Source of the DNA: Apis mellifera
Taxonomy: Eukaryota > Arthropoda > Insecta > Hymenoptera > Apidae
Direction: 5' to 3'
Length of the DNA: 64,000 nucleotides
NCBI RefSeq assembly: GCF_003254395.2
Contig: NC_037644.1
Span: 3,681,501 to 3,745,500, forward strand
A program made the translations under genes and the position numbers. The notes beneath the pieces are model-generated. The model did no database searches and had not been told where the DNA came from. It saw nothing but the letters and a program-made list of their open reading frames with translations. The first letter of the stretch is position 1. Every line of letters starts with the position of its first letter. This document shows positions 25,127-38,180 of the stretch, one piece after another.

Positions 25127-25277
25127 ACATCGTTGTCCGTCACGTAGAGCGGGTCTCAACTTTGAATCACCCTCTGCTCGCCACTCTTCTTCTAAGATTC
25201 GAAGAGGAATCTTTATTTCGAGCCCAATCGACGACGTTATCTAATCAACAAGGACATCCTTGCATTCATTTACGAAG
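25124..25277 (+). other. Putative non-coding first exon (5' leader), probably of Tk
   Basis: From the predicted start site to a donor ACGAAG/GTAAAA at 25277/25278 there are 154 nt without any ATG, as expected of a clean 5' leader. The Tk coding exon at 53547 begins right after an acceptor (TTTTTCACAG), so Tk must have an upstream leader exon on this strand. No better candidate was seen between 25 and 53 kb. Joining them would place an AAGA context before the Tk ATG. The assignment implies a 28-kb intron and is inference. Confidence 0.4.
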
Positions 25278-25278
25278 G

Positions 25279-28200
25279 TAAAAAAATAAAATTGTTTATA
25301 CTTCATCGATTATTATCGTTCATTTATAACAATGGAAAATTTCTCGTGCGTAATATTTAAACAGAATTGAATTAATCGAGATTTTCAATTTTTGATTTCT
25401 TCCTTTTTCTCTCAATTTTTTCCTTTTTTCTTCTCGATTATTAAATAGTCGATATTTTTCACTGTATATATATAATTCTGTTGTTAAGTCATTTTCATAC
25501 TTTTGACAAAGTTTGAAATTGCATTTGAATCGCTTTAAGAGTCACAACGAACGAAAGAAATACGTAGAAATGTGTGTATCAAGTTTTAATTAAATAAGAA
25601 GTTTCAAAAAGTTTCAGAATATACTGAAACATCGTATTACGTTAATATTAATATTTTTTATCCTTTCTTTGTATTTTTTTTTGTATCTTGTTAAGTATAC
25701 TTCTTCCAGTACCATTCGTAAACCCTTCGAGGTATGCGCTCCTCAACCTTTATCAGGAAGCTAGAGTTAAAGTTGGTCCATGCTTTTACATACACAAAGA
25801 TATCTGTATTATACGTATAAAAAAAAAATGAAAAGGTAAAAAGTTTTATAATACTTTTCTGATAAATTGTTTTAGAAACAATATTTATAAAGCTCAACAT
25901 TATCAAATTTTATTTAAAAAAAGATTAATTCAATCATTTGAATAATATATCATCTTGAATCCAAAATTAACAATAGTCCCAAAAAATCATTTAAATGTAT
26001 TGAAATTTTTAAAGAAAAGAAGAAAACAAATATTTCTGCTAATTTATGTTTTTATAAAACAATAAGCTGAATAGAAATATGTTGAATTGAGTAATTATAA
26101 AATAATTCTTTATTATAAATTCGTTGAAAAAGCTATGTTCAGATTAGAATAAAATTACTTGAATTTAAAAAAAAATTGAATAAGTTGAATATATACGAAT
26201 TATTTAATTTAAAATATTTTTTCAATTTTTTCTTGGCAATTTACATTTGTCAAATTTATTTGCTTCAAACAATTTCAAGCAACTTGACTAATGTGAATTT
26301 ATTTTATTGAACTTATTTTATCTAATTTGAAACATTCTTTAAAACTTCAAACAAAGTTTTTTCTAATTTTAAATATTAAACTTTGATCAAATTATTGAAA
26401 AATATTTAAGTATTAATTTATAATGAAAAATAATTACACATTGATTCATAAACGAATTTACCAGAAATGAAGCAAAAAAGCAAAATTTTAAAAATTTTAG
26501 AAATAATAAAAAGATATCACAGAAAATAATAATCGCAATAAATTTAAGGGATGAAAATATAAGAATTAATGTAAGAAAAGTCGAGTTGTTTGAGATCAAA
26601 TCGGTTTCTTGAGAGTAACTTGACTAATCTATTTCAAGGTTTAAGTCGAAAGAATGGAACAATATTGGATACAGTTATAACAGTTTGGAGAATTATTATT
26701 AAGACGTTTTTCCATGTTTTCCCAGCCATCAATGTTGGACAAATATCGGTCGTTGATTATCGAAATAATTACTTTCTTGAAACTCAATCTTACGAAACAA
26801 TGAAATCTCAAACGATTTCTAAATTTAATAATCCAACAAGCATCTATAGTTTTAATATAGTTTGCATGTATTGTTTTAATTTAATCACGATAGAGATTGA
26901 ACTGGAGATAGAATGAACGAAGAATTAAAGAAGTAGAATTGTAGAAAGTTAAAAAAAGTTCTATAAACAAATAAAATTTATAAAATAAAATTTATCACAT
27001 AAAATTGCTATATGATTCTAATAAGATTTTATAATTTAAAGTTAATAATTTTAAGAATTTATATATTTAATTTCATGCATACAGTATTAAAAATATTATC
27101 TAAAAAGTGATAATTAACGATTTCATGAAATATTTATTTCTTGAACATCCTGTTTAAATATGAATGCAATAATAAGAAAGAAAATTGAGACGGAAATTAC
27201 TTTGGAACGAAACTAGATGTATATTTCAATATCTATTATCATAAAATTTTCATTTTCAATTTTTTTAACGAAATTTTGATCTAAAGAATATTAATTTCAT
27301 ACTTCAATATTAAAAATTATTACAAAATTTACAAATTATATTCATCTTTTATTAACATATAACATCTTTAACAAAATAATATAATGCAATAATAAATTTG
27401 ATAAAAAATTATTAAAGTTAAAAAAATACAATAATGCATAAAAATTAATAAAAAGATACATGAAAATTGACGAGAACTAGTATTAGTCATTTTAATTTAT
27501 ATTAAAAATTTATATTCAATATATTTAAAATTATACTTAAAATTATACGATATAAAATTTATTTCCATAATAAAAATTTTGTTTGAAATTATTCCATTGT
27601 TCGATACTCGATTCAACATTTCCAATATACAGATTTACTATTCTCGTCTTTATCTTCTATCGAAATTATCATTTTTAGATATGTTCGAATAACAAACTTT
27701 GACAGATCGATGCTCAACACGATATTTCTATTAGTTAAACGATCGCCATATTTGAAACTTACACTGATTATATCACTTGAACTCGCAACTTGCTTCTAGG
27801 ATATCAGATAAAATTAATTCCACCATGCACAGTTTATTTCACTATACAAATGCTTTGAATTTAGTGTTTGTGATCTCTAGGTATTTATCGTATTTACAGT
27901 TATAATCAAGCTTTCAAGCTTGAAGTTGGGAAATGTGAAGTGAATTGACAGATATTTTGCTCATAATTCCCTTTAAAATTCAAAATTTCAATGCAACTTT
28001 TCCTTTAATTTCCTTATGATATGTATATACAGATAATTATAATACATCTGCTATTTAATAATTTATTCTTTATTTTTAATTTAAAGATTTTTATAAATTC
28101 AAGAATCACAATGTCTTACAATTAAAATATTTATATTCAACAATAAAATTTAACATTTGATTTGAAAATTTAATGAAAAAAATGGCCACAGCATAGATAT

Positions 28201-28518
28201 ACATTTTTAATTGCCCATTTATTTTTGAATCTAAATTTCTATAAATTCTATAATTCTATATCATATATTCTATATAATTCTATATTTCTATAAATCCAAA
28301 AATTGTCTTATATTTGTTTTTATTATTATTTGTATATAATTATAAAAATGTAAAAGAAAGAAATTTAATATTTTAATTTAACGAAAAAAAAAAAAAATTG
28401 AGCTTTAAAAATCGATGAAATGACACGGTAAATAGAATAGCAAAACAGTGTGACGGATAAACGATATCGTATTGTGCGTATATCTATATTTCAATGATTA
28501 ACATCGACCAGGGAAAAG
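25279..28518. other. AT-rich non-coding stretch
   Basis: Mostly structureless A/T-rich DNA. The only notable item is an uninterrupted 108-codon plus-strand ORF at 26590-26916 beginning with TTG; its product is unrecognised and it is discussed as a finding. Confidence 0.5.
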
Positions 28519-28576
28519 TTTATTACGAGGTAAAAACATGCGAAACACCTATGTGCTTAATTAATGCGCATAATTT

Positions 28577-28578
<2 letters not shown>

Positions 28579-28614
<36 letters not shown>
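28579..28614. repeat. (TA)n microsatellite
   Basis: About 17 AT dinucleotides in a row. Confidence 0.9.
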
Positions 28615-28617
<3 letters not shown>

Positions 28618-28673
28618 TTAACGCATACAATATCAACATTTCGTCATTTTTCTATACGCATATAATACCGTAT

Positions 28674-28900
28674 TTAACACTTAGACGTTTTCCTCTTTAT
28701 CGATCGCTTTGTTTTTCTTCGAATTGGTTGGAAAGGCGAGGAAAGTTCGTGTGACGTGTGCAATGAATACATGATTTCTTCTCTCGTCTCCGATTGATAA
28801 TGCATTTCTTCGTTTGCGGTTCCCCCTTTGTCGTTTTCATTCACTTTATTCGACGTTACGTGCGTTTCACCTGGCATCACGAGTTCATTTCCTTCGATGA
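28674..28900 (-). CDS. Putative terminal coding exon of an unrecognised gene
   Basis: A strong acceptor (TTTTTCTTTTGCAG, ending at 28901) opens a 227-nt exon that enters in phase 1 and encodes 74 residues to a TAA at 28674. It starts IEGNELVMPGETHVTSNK and ends RKTKRSIKRKTSKC. Codon use is mixed, with many GAA, ACG, AAC and CAC codons, unlike the surrounding A/T readings. The middle is acidic and polar; the C-terminus is strongly basic with several dibasic sites (RR, KR, KR) and a final Cys. AATAAA on the same strand (28519-28524) lies about 150 nt past the stop. It joins in phase to the 32638-32851 ORF. No family is recognised. Confidence 0.4.
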
Positions 28901-29262
28901 CTGCAAAAGAAAAATTTTATATATTTGCTATCGATCATGCTGAAATTTCTCTCTCATTTGTGATTAAAAAACATGAAATTTTGTTCCCATTTTGTACAAA
29001 ATGAGGACTGCCCTATATATTCTCCTTCTGACTCTTTTCCTTTATTTCCTTTTCACTCGTTATTTTCTTTGTTTGTTTGTTTTTTTTTTTCTTCTTTTTC
29101 ACATGTATCTCCGTGTTTAATCTTCGACTCACTGCATACTGCATATCAATGTGCATGTATATAACGTGTATATAAAAACTTTTAAATTTACGGCTACGTA
29201 TGCGCATTTTATTTCGTCCATCTTTTCTTTCCCATATATTAAAATATACGCATATTTTAAGG

Positions 29263-29950
29263 GAAATCTATGCAAAAACGTATGTTTCTGCCCCTACAAT
29301 TTTAATTTATAAAATAAATTGTGCAATCAAACCTGTATTTATTTTTTTAAAATACAAGTCGTATCTCAACTTTGTCTTAAAATTTATAATTTTAAAAAAG
29401 GCAGTAAAAAGTAAGATCGGAAAATCTCAAAATAAAATAAATAAGATGATCCGTAAAAATCCGTATATTTTTTAATGATAAATTATTGCTGAAATCTATG
29501 CAAAAACTATATTTCTGCCCCTACAATCTTAATTTATAAAATAAATTGTGCAATCAAACCTGTATTTATTTTTTTAAAATACAACTCGTATCTCAACTTT
29601 GTCTTAAAATTTATAATTTTAAAAAAGGCAGTAAAAAGTAAGAAAATCTCAAAAAAAAAAAAAATAAATAAATAAGATGATCCATAAAAATCCATATATT
29701 TTTTAATGATAAATTATTGCTGAAATCTATGCAAAAACCTATGTTTCTGCCCCTACAACCTTAATTTATAAAATAAATTGTGCAATCAAACCTGTATTTA
29801 TTTTTTTAAAATACAACTTGTATCTCAACTTTGCCTTAAAATTTATAATTTTAAAAAAAGCAGTAAAAAGTAAGATCGGAAAATCTCAAAATAAAATAAA
29901 TAAGATGATCCGTAAAAATCCGTATATTTTTTAATGATAAATTATTGCTG
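29263..29950. repeat. Minisatellite array, about 230-bp unit, three copies
   Basis: The unit starts GAAATCTATGCAAAAAC and ends TTTAATGATAAATTATTGCT. Copies begin at 29263, 29491 and 29722 (periods 228 and 231). They are nearly identical apart from a few substitutions and one indel in an A-run, so the array is recent. Confidence 0.92.
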
Positions 29951-31785
29951 ACTGATCATACAACGTTCTTTATTGAAACAACGGGAGAATTTAAATATAC
30001 AGTTAAAGTATGACACATGATTTTATCCTCGATCTTGTTCTTCTTGTACATCCGTTTTTCTTCTTCTTTATCTTCTTTAATAAATGCAATGATGTAAAAA
30101 AAATATATGAAATATAAATTGCAATTTTATATATTTGAGAGAAAAATTTTAAAATCGCTAAAAAATGATCTCTTTAACGGGTATGTAAAGTCGCATTAAA
30201 CAGATAATAATCTAGGGATAATACCGAAGATATAGTTTTTAATTAAAACTTCTATACGATACGTCTTGCTGTTGAAACGATGCAAACAAAAGTTACGGAA
30301 TTTATCTTATCATCTTTATTTTCTATTCCTCCTATTCTATTAACACTGAATTATTAATCCGCTAATTATAAACACACTTATAGATTTAATCAATGGAATC
30401 GTTACTCGGACTGACTTTACACCGACTTGTACCACTTGGACAACAATGCGCGTGTTACAAGTTGTGTTTAAAGTTGTTTATTCACATAATTTCACATAAC
30501 ATAGTTATTAGGTATTTCAAAATTTGAACTGTGATAAATCATGTAAACTTATAATGATGTATAATATTATGAATTAGATGAATCAATTATATAGCAAATA
30601 TTATTTTCGTTATTTCCTGTTTACTCAACTTTACTCGATCTTCCATTTAAGACACTGAAAAAATTCACACTGAGATATTTTCATATTGTTTTCCTTCTTT
30701 TTTCCAATATTTTCTATTTTAATAATTTCTATAAAGAATCGTGGTATGTTAAGTTTATCGTTGATGGAGAAAATTCGAAAAATCGATAAAAACGATTTGA
30801 TATTTGAATTATATTTTGGAAAATATTTAAAAAAAGAGTGAAATCTGAAAGACACAAAGTCAATTCAATATAGACAAGATGTAGAGACTTGAACGAAGGA
30901 TGTTTATAATGAACATTAAAAGATACGATATGCAAAACATGATATGCAAAGATCGTATCTGTGGATATAACCTCGTTGAATTTCAAAGAAAATAAATAAA
31001 TAAATAATAATTGAAAAGTAGAGGAAAGTAAAGTACATTAATAAATAAACGGATAGATGAGCGAAGAAAGAGAAGAGAAAATAGAAACCTCCTCGTTTCT
31101 TTTTTTTTTTTTTTTTTTTACAACGATATATTTGTTACAATTGCGAAATCGAGAGTTGAGACGTTCTTTAAGATCGAAAAACTCGTTTCAAATTTACTTA
31201 CTTTAAATCGATGATCAATTGGATAGGGAGTTAAATACAGTTTCTCAAAACTCTTAACCCCATACTCTTGCGAGTATTTTCTCATTGCTGCTGTTAATCG
31301 GCTGCTAATCCATTTGTAATTGGATACTTATCCGCTGGAATAAATAGAGGATCGAAAAAGCAGTATCTGTATCGTTTCATTTAATTAAGAAAAAAAACTA
31401 ATTGCGCTGTAATTGTTACATATGGAATCATATTACATATCACGTATCGAGTATGATGCAATGCATGATATGTTAAAGAAAAAAAGAGGATACAAATTGA
31501 AGGATGTATATTTTACATGTATTGTTTGCAATTTAATAACGTTGAATAATCGAGTTACATTTTAATACATATTTTTCAAAATGATAATTCCCTTTTTGTT
31601 ATTTAATATCAAGCCTATTAAAGCCAGCTTCTGAATTTAATGAAACAAATGTATTTAATAAATATTATCCGTATTTCAATAAAAGCAAAACGTATTACAT
31701 GTTACATTTACACATTTGCATATGTGTAAGAAAGTTTGATGCTGTATTCCTTAAACGATGATTCAGTTATTCCAAACCATCCCTA
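29951..31785. other. AT-rich non-coding stretch
   Basis: No gene or repeat recognised. There is a T20-class homopolymer at 31100-31120. The ORFs at 30631-30986 are A/T-driven. If the 28.7/32.7-kb candidate gene is real, this is its intron. Confidence 0.5.
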
Positions 31786-32610
31786 TTTGGACTATGTTTG
31801 TGTTATTTTGTTATATCGTGTAATAATATAATTTTAAAACAATTTAACAATTAGATTATATAATATTATTCATTTTTATTTTATCCAAGTATATTATTAT
31901 TACACTAATCATCTGATGAAAAATATAAAATTAAAAAATGTAACAAAAATTGCAATTAATGTATACAATTATTAAAACATATTCTTTTTTATCATGAAAT
32001 TTGGACTATGTTTGTGTTATTTTGTTATTTTGTTTATCGTGTAATAATATAATTTTAAAACAATTAGCAATTAGATTAATATTATTCATTTTTATTTTAT
32101 CCAAATATATTATTATTACACTAATCATCTGATGAAAAATATAAAATTAAAAAATGTAACAAAAATTGCAATTAATGTATATAATTATTGAAACATATTC
32201 TTTTTTATCATAAAATGTCAGTTTTTATATAATTTTAAAATAATATAATTTTAAAATAATTTGACAATTAGATTAATATTATTCATTTTTATTATATCCA
32301 AGTATATTACACTAATCATCTGATGAAAAATATAAAATTAAAAAATGTAACAAAAATTAATGTATTCAATTATTGAAACATATTCTTTTTTATCATGAAA
32401 TGTCAGTTTTGATATAATTTTAAAATAATATAATTTTAAAATAATTTGACAATTAGATTAATATTATTCATTTTTATTTTATCCAAGTATATTATTATTA
32501 TTACTAATCATGTGATGAAAAATATAAAATTAAAAAATGTAACAAAAATTGCAATTAATGTATACAATTATTGAAACATATTCTTTTTTATCATGAAATG
32601 TCATTTTTGA
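31786..32610. repeat. Minisatellite array, about 190-215-bp unit, four copies
   Basis: The unit contains AATTAGATTAATATTATTCA, then CACTAATCATCTGATGAAAA, and ends CATATTCTTTTTTATCATGA. Unit ends fall near 31998, 32213, 32401 and 32599. The first two copies also share TTTGGACTATGTTTGTG at their start; later copies have lost or replaced it. Confidence 0.88.
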
Positions 32611-32637
32611 TGTATTCCGTTTATAGAAATTGTTTAC

Positions 32638-32851
32638 CTATCCCTACTCTTAATATAAAATTTTTCTTCCCCGTTTTCTTTGTAGGAAAAATTGATTTTT
32701 TCGTTCGCTTTAACTTGTTTTCAAAAAGGTAAACAAATCTTTTTTTAATCTCACTCAGAGATTGAATTGTACGAGCTAAAATGAAACGTTCTAACATCGT
32801 TGGAAAAATTAAAAGAATCGTTATAGAAAATTCGAGCATTCGGGGGACCAT
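32638..32851 (-). CDS. Possible signal-peptide exon of the same unrecognised gene
   Basis: ATG at 32851 in a good context (CCAAAATGG) begins a 71-codon reading that ends one base before a donor (ATAG/GTAAAC). The first 27 residues (MVPRMLEFSITILLIFPTML...) resemble a signal peptide or anchor. The rest is Lys/Arg-rich with dibasic sites (KR, KK). The leftover G plus TC of the exon at 28900 makes a Val codon, so the two would give a 146-aa basic, possibly secreted protein. A CATAAAAA box lies upstream. Phase agreement has a one-in-three chance of being accidental, and composition here is close to background. Confidence 0.27.
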
Positions 32852-34492
32852 TTTGGAAAATCAGTCTTCGATCACAAAGAAGAAATCAATTTTTTTTTTA
32901 TGCGATTAAAATCCATCGAAATCGCAATTCTTTTTTCGAACAATCCTCAAAACATTCTGTTTGAATTGAATTCAAAGTATTTTCGAAACTGAGTTTCTCT
33001 AAACGATAATTTGAACCATCATAAATTAATTATTTGACAAAAAAAAAAAACATTAATATCCATCGTATCCCCATGTGATGAGTATGAGAATGCGTTTATC
33101 TTTAATGGAATTGTTACATATTTCCTACACATGTGTAAATTGTACCCCCTTTTCAATGATAATATTTATGCAACACACTATAAAGCACTCAGCCGCTTCA
33201 AACAATATTCTCACATCTTGTTAAGAGATAGCGCTTCATTAAATATTTTTCTTCGAGTTTCGAGAAATGGCGGAATAGAGAAGTTTTCGAGGATATACAT
33301 ATATATATATATAAGTTTCCTCGTGAAACGTACTTTTCGTTACAGAATACATTTCGAATGCATTAATAATGGGAGAAAAAATTATTCACGAAAAAATTAT
33401 ATTTATTTTTAAACACTTTGCTTCTTTATTTATCGCTCTGCGTGTATTATATATATTTATACGCTTCTATTTTATTAACACGTTCTTTCTTTTCTGTATT
33501 TTCCAAAGAGAAGAATTTCGGATTTGTCTATTATTTAAATGTGCCGCTAGAGAAGAGATTTGAGAGAAGAAAACAAAGCACGTCATATCATACTTCGTAA
33601 ATAAAAAAAACAAAAAAGGAAGAAACGTAGACAGTTTATTTAATATGTGAATGTTTCACACAAATGTTATAAGGCGTATACATGATATGTATAAAAAGAA
33701 AGCGGAAAAAAAGAAGGAGAGCCATCTTCCAACAAATTTATTCTTCTCGAGCATACCGGATAACATGAATTCCTCAGCTGTGTCTTTTCACATTTGTCCA
33801 CGTCACATGCGAATAGAGATTATCGATAAGAGAGAATACAACAATCTGTACACTGTTATCTTCTTCTTTCTACCATTCTTTCTCGTTTAACGTCGTTTAA
33901 TAAGCGATTGTGTACGTGATACAATGATACAAAGTATAAATAAAATTTATTTATTTTCTAATTCGAAATTTTATCTTAAGAGAAAGAAATAATTACAGAA
34001 ACTAAAAAACGGAAAAATACGCAAAAAATAAAGTTGAGTGGGAATATAAACTATCACTGGGACACAAATAATGACCAACGGTATATCATATATAATTTGT
34101 TTCAGCAAGTTATTTTTCAGTCAGAGAGGAGACATTTGATACCGATACCTATGACAAAGTTCTTTCTAGTTTCAAATATGGATGGAACTGTACCGTGTTA
34201 CAACAATATTTTGAGCAGAAGATTCTTTTATTATTTATTACTTTTATCGATTTATCGGGAAACAGGATTAATTTATTATTCGTAATAATAAATGTAATTC
34301 TTTTTCGTTAATTTGATTTTGCTTTTCAATTTTTGATCATAGAGGATATCTTGATTTTTTTTTTTTTTTAATGATTACATTTTTCGATATGCATAGATGG
34401 CATCATTCGATATGCAATATCATGCAATATTATGTAAAATGTTAATTTTGAAAAAATCTTAAAATCGTAACGTTACAAAAAGAATGCTTTCC
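32852..34492. other. Non-coding stretch
   Basis: No supportable gene. A short (TA)n lies near 33296-33313, and A/T runs are scattered. Plus-strand ORFs at 33131-33890 are short, overlapping and Phe/Tyr-rich. Confidence 0.5.
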
Positions 34493-35610
34493 TTAGTGCT
34501 CTTTTAAAATTGTTTTTAATCAAAATATTAATAATTTTGGAATTTTTATATTTATATGAAAATTTATTGTAAAATTTCCTATGATAATTTTTTTCAAAAT
34601 CATTTAAATACGTATGCAATAAATATTCTAAATATATTATTATATAAAATAAAAATAATTAAATAAAATATTTTAACTAAAATATCTTGTTTTATATACA
34701 TAATATAAAAAAATTAATTAATATTTTAATTTTTTTTATAATCTTATATAAAATTATTATCTACAATCTTAGTGCTCTTTTAAAACTATTTTTAATTAAA
34801 ATATTAATAATTTTGGAATTTTTATATTTATATGAAAATTTATTGTAAAATTTCCCATAATTATTTTTTTCCAAAATCATTTAAATACATTATTTAAATA
34901 AATATTCTAAATATACTGTTATATATAAAAATAAAGAAAATATTTTACTTAAAATATCTCGTTTTATATACATAATATAAAAAAATTAATTAATATTTTA
35001 TTTTTTTTTATAATCTTATATAAAATTATTATCTACAATCTTAGTGCTTTTTTAAAACTATTTTTAATTAAAATATTAATAATTTTGGAATTTTTATATT
35101 TATATGAAAATTTATTGTAAAATTTCCCATAATTATTTTTTTCCAAAATCATTTAAATACGTCATTTAAATAAATATTCTAAATATACTGTTATATATAA
35201 AAATAAAGAAAATATTTTACTTAAAATATCTCGTTTTATACATAATATAAAAAAATTAATTAATATTTTAATTTTTTTATAATCTTATATAAAATTATTA
35301 TCTACAATCTTACTGCTCTTTTAAAATTATTTAAAAAATTTTAAAATTTATTTTAAATTATTTAATTAAAACATTAATAATTTTGGAATTTTTATATTTA
35401 TATGAAAATTTATTGTAAAATTTCCTATGACAGTTTTCTTCCAAAATCATTTAAATATATCATTTAAATAAATATTCTAAATATATTATTATATATAAAA
35501 ATAAAGAAAATATTTTACTTAAAATATCTTGTTTTATATACATAATATAAAAAAATTAATTAATATTTTAATTTTTCTTATAATCTTATATAAAATTATT
35601 ATCTACAATC
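34493..35610. repeat. Minisatellite array, about 270-bp unit, four copies
   Basis: Copies begin with TTAGTGCTCTTTTAAAA (TTACTG in the last) at 34493, 34769, 35041 and 35310, giving periods of 276, 272 and 269. The last copy carries an internal duplication of ATTTTAAAAT and runs to the final CTACAATC near 35610. Confidence 0.92.
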
Positions 35611-37970
35611 AAAATATAATATGCCTTTAAACAACAATAGAAACAATCAACAGTTAATTTCAATAATCTGTTTATCAGATATCTAAAAATCTTTTTATAA
35701 AAAAAAATAATACTTTTTATTGAAAATCTACGAATACACATATTTTATTATTCTTTTCTTATTTCTTTTTTTTTATTTTTCATAAAATTTTATTACACCT
35801 ATCTCGAATATCATTTGGACGTTTCGATCACCTAGTTCCCGACAATATTTAACAATGGTTTGATATTCAACGCGACAGGGAATTCCTTTGAAATCACAGA
35901 ATCTTGTAATTCGTACGATACGTGATATGCGATACAACAGCGGCATCCAAACACCAATTAATAGCGATCATAATAACACCCATATCATCATTTTTCCTTT
36001 CCCAAAAATAAAAAGAGAAAGGAGAGAGGAGGGAGGGGGAGGAAGTAGACGTATTAAATCTCCTTCTATTTCATAAATTTCATATATAATTGCAAAGGGG
36101 ATCATTTTCTCTCGAATTAGTTCATTTCGATAATTCGTGGAGAAGCTTTAATTATATTATATCGATTAAAAAAAAATATGACACGATATAAATAATAGTA
36201 ATTAATCAATTACATTATTGAATGTGCCTATTAAATTTGCACAGACGAGGTCTATTGCATCATTTTAAAATCTGTAACTACTTGTTCAGAATTTAAAAAT
36301 CCCCAGTTGGGTGGCAGTCGGTGGTAGTTGGTGCATTATTTCAAGAATTTATAATTGGTTGCCGTTAGTTCACGTCATTTCAAAACCAACAGCAAACTAC
36401 CACTGGTATAATTCTATGCCATTTTGTGTTTAACAATAAATAATATACATTTTATAATTACTGGAGCTTTATTGCGATTTATTACAAACTCTGATTTATT
36501 TAACTCTGCTTTAAAACTTGCCATAAAAACGAGTGTAATTTTTCTACAACAATTATTTTACATTTTTGTATGTTAATATGTGATATCATTGATAATATTG
36601 TACATAACGTCCATTCTTTGAATAGGTTTGATCTTTTATAATTTGATTACAAGACAATCTGTTGTACAATATATTTGATGTTTCTTCTTGTTATGTATTT
36701 GATGTTTCTGAATTTAAATTATATATGCATGTAATACGTTTTGGAAATGGAAATAAATAGAAATAAAATACAAGAAAACTTTTATCGTTCTTTTATGATA
36801 GAAATATGTATATATACATAGGACGTCCCAAGAGAAGAAACGGAATAACTTTAATTTTATCAGTTGTTTGATCTGTATATTTGATTTACTGATATTATTT
36901 ATCATTTTGAATCAAAGAAAGTCATATATAACTGTCATATCGTATGAATTTTTATACACTTGTTTTTTTATTTATTATTTTTAAAAGAAGAAATTCTAAA
37001 TATATAAAAGGAAATGGAATAATAGCTTTTGATTTTTCGTATATTTTTATCTTCTTTCATTCTTTCATTCGAGAAATGTGTTAAAAATGATAATTCTCCA
37101 CTTTTTTTTTTTCCAAATTTTAATATTATTCATTGCTACTTTATTTTTACTAATTTTCTGATGTCTTTACTTGCATCATGTGTTGTATTAGTTTTGTTTT
37201 ATTATACTTTTATATTAGTTTTTTTTTGCATATTTTTATTAATTTCACACTCGTATTGTTGTTCACTTTTGTTTTCATATAATTCATCTAGGAAAACTAA
37301 TCTGAAAGAGTTAATCTGATGATTTAAATGCCCATAGCATAGCCATATCACATGGTGAAATAGATTTATATTTATGAGATAAGAATCGTGTTCTTTAATT
37401 CATACAAATAAAAAGATATATAAGAAATGCATAAAAAAATAAAAAGTTATTACTATTATATCCAATTATCTATATATAGAATTCTTTTTTTGAAATAAAT
37501 CAAAATCAAAATCAAAAATATATCTGACATTTTTAATTCAAATTGATCTATCAAAGATACAAATAAAATTATTCAATTTCTTCATGAGACTCCCTGTATA
37601 AAGATATAATATTTGCTGTATAATTGTTAGATCTAAAATTGGATATGAATTATAATTAATTATGAATTTGGGAAATATTTTTACAAAAAATTTTCAAATA
37701 AAAATTTCATTTTCTTTGAATTTTCCTTTATTATTCACTCATATAATTCTCATTAAAATTAAAAAATATAGAAAGAATAGTTTCTTATTTCTCGGAATCC
37801 TAACTTTTATAAAATTATTCTATTTATAATCTCTTTCTTTACCAAGCAAAATAAAATAAAAAGGTAATCTAATGAATGAAAATTTCTTTTTTATATTTAT
37901 TTTATCATTCTTTTTCGCCAAAAGAAAGCAACAAAAATCTTTATAAGTAAATAATAGAAATTCATAAATT
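35611..37970. other. Non-coding stretch
   Basis: No gene identified. At 36321-36403 there is an imperfect inverted repeat: GTGGTAGTT at 36321-36329 against AACTACCAC at 36395-36403, inside a locally GC-richer 120-bp patch. A 96-codon plus-strand ORF at 37029-37319 is almost entirely Phe/Leu/Ile/Ser and is most likely A/T composition. Confidence 0.5.
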
Positions 37971-37975
37971 AATAT

Positions 37976-38148
37976 TTATATATTAAATATTATTTATAAT
38001 TAATAATTACTTTATTTCGATTTAATACGTGCTATATATATTAAAATTAATAAAATTAATTATTTAATAAAAATTTAATAATATAACATAAATTCTACAA
38101 TCAACAATTTCATAACAAAAATTAATTCTCTTTTCTTCAAATAACAAG

Positions 38149-38180
<32 letters not shown>

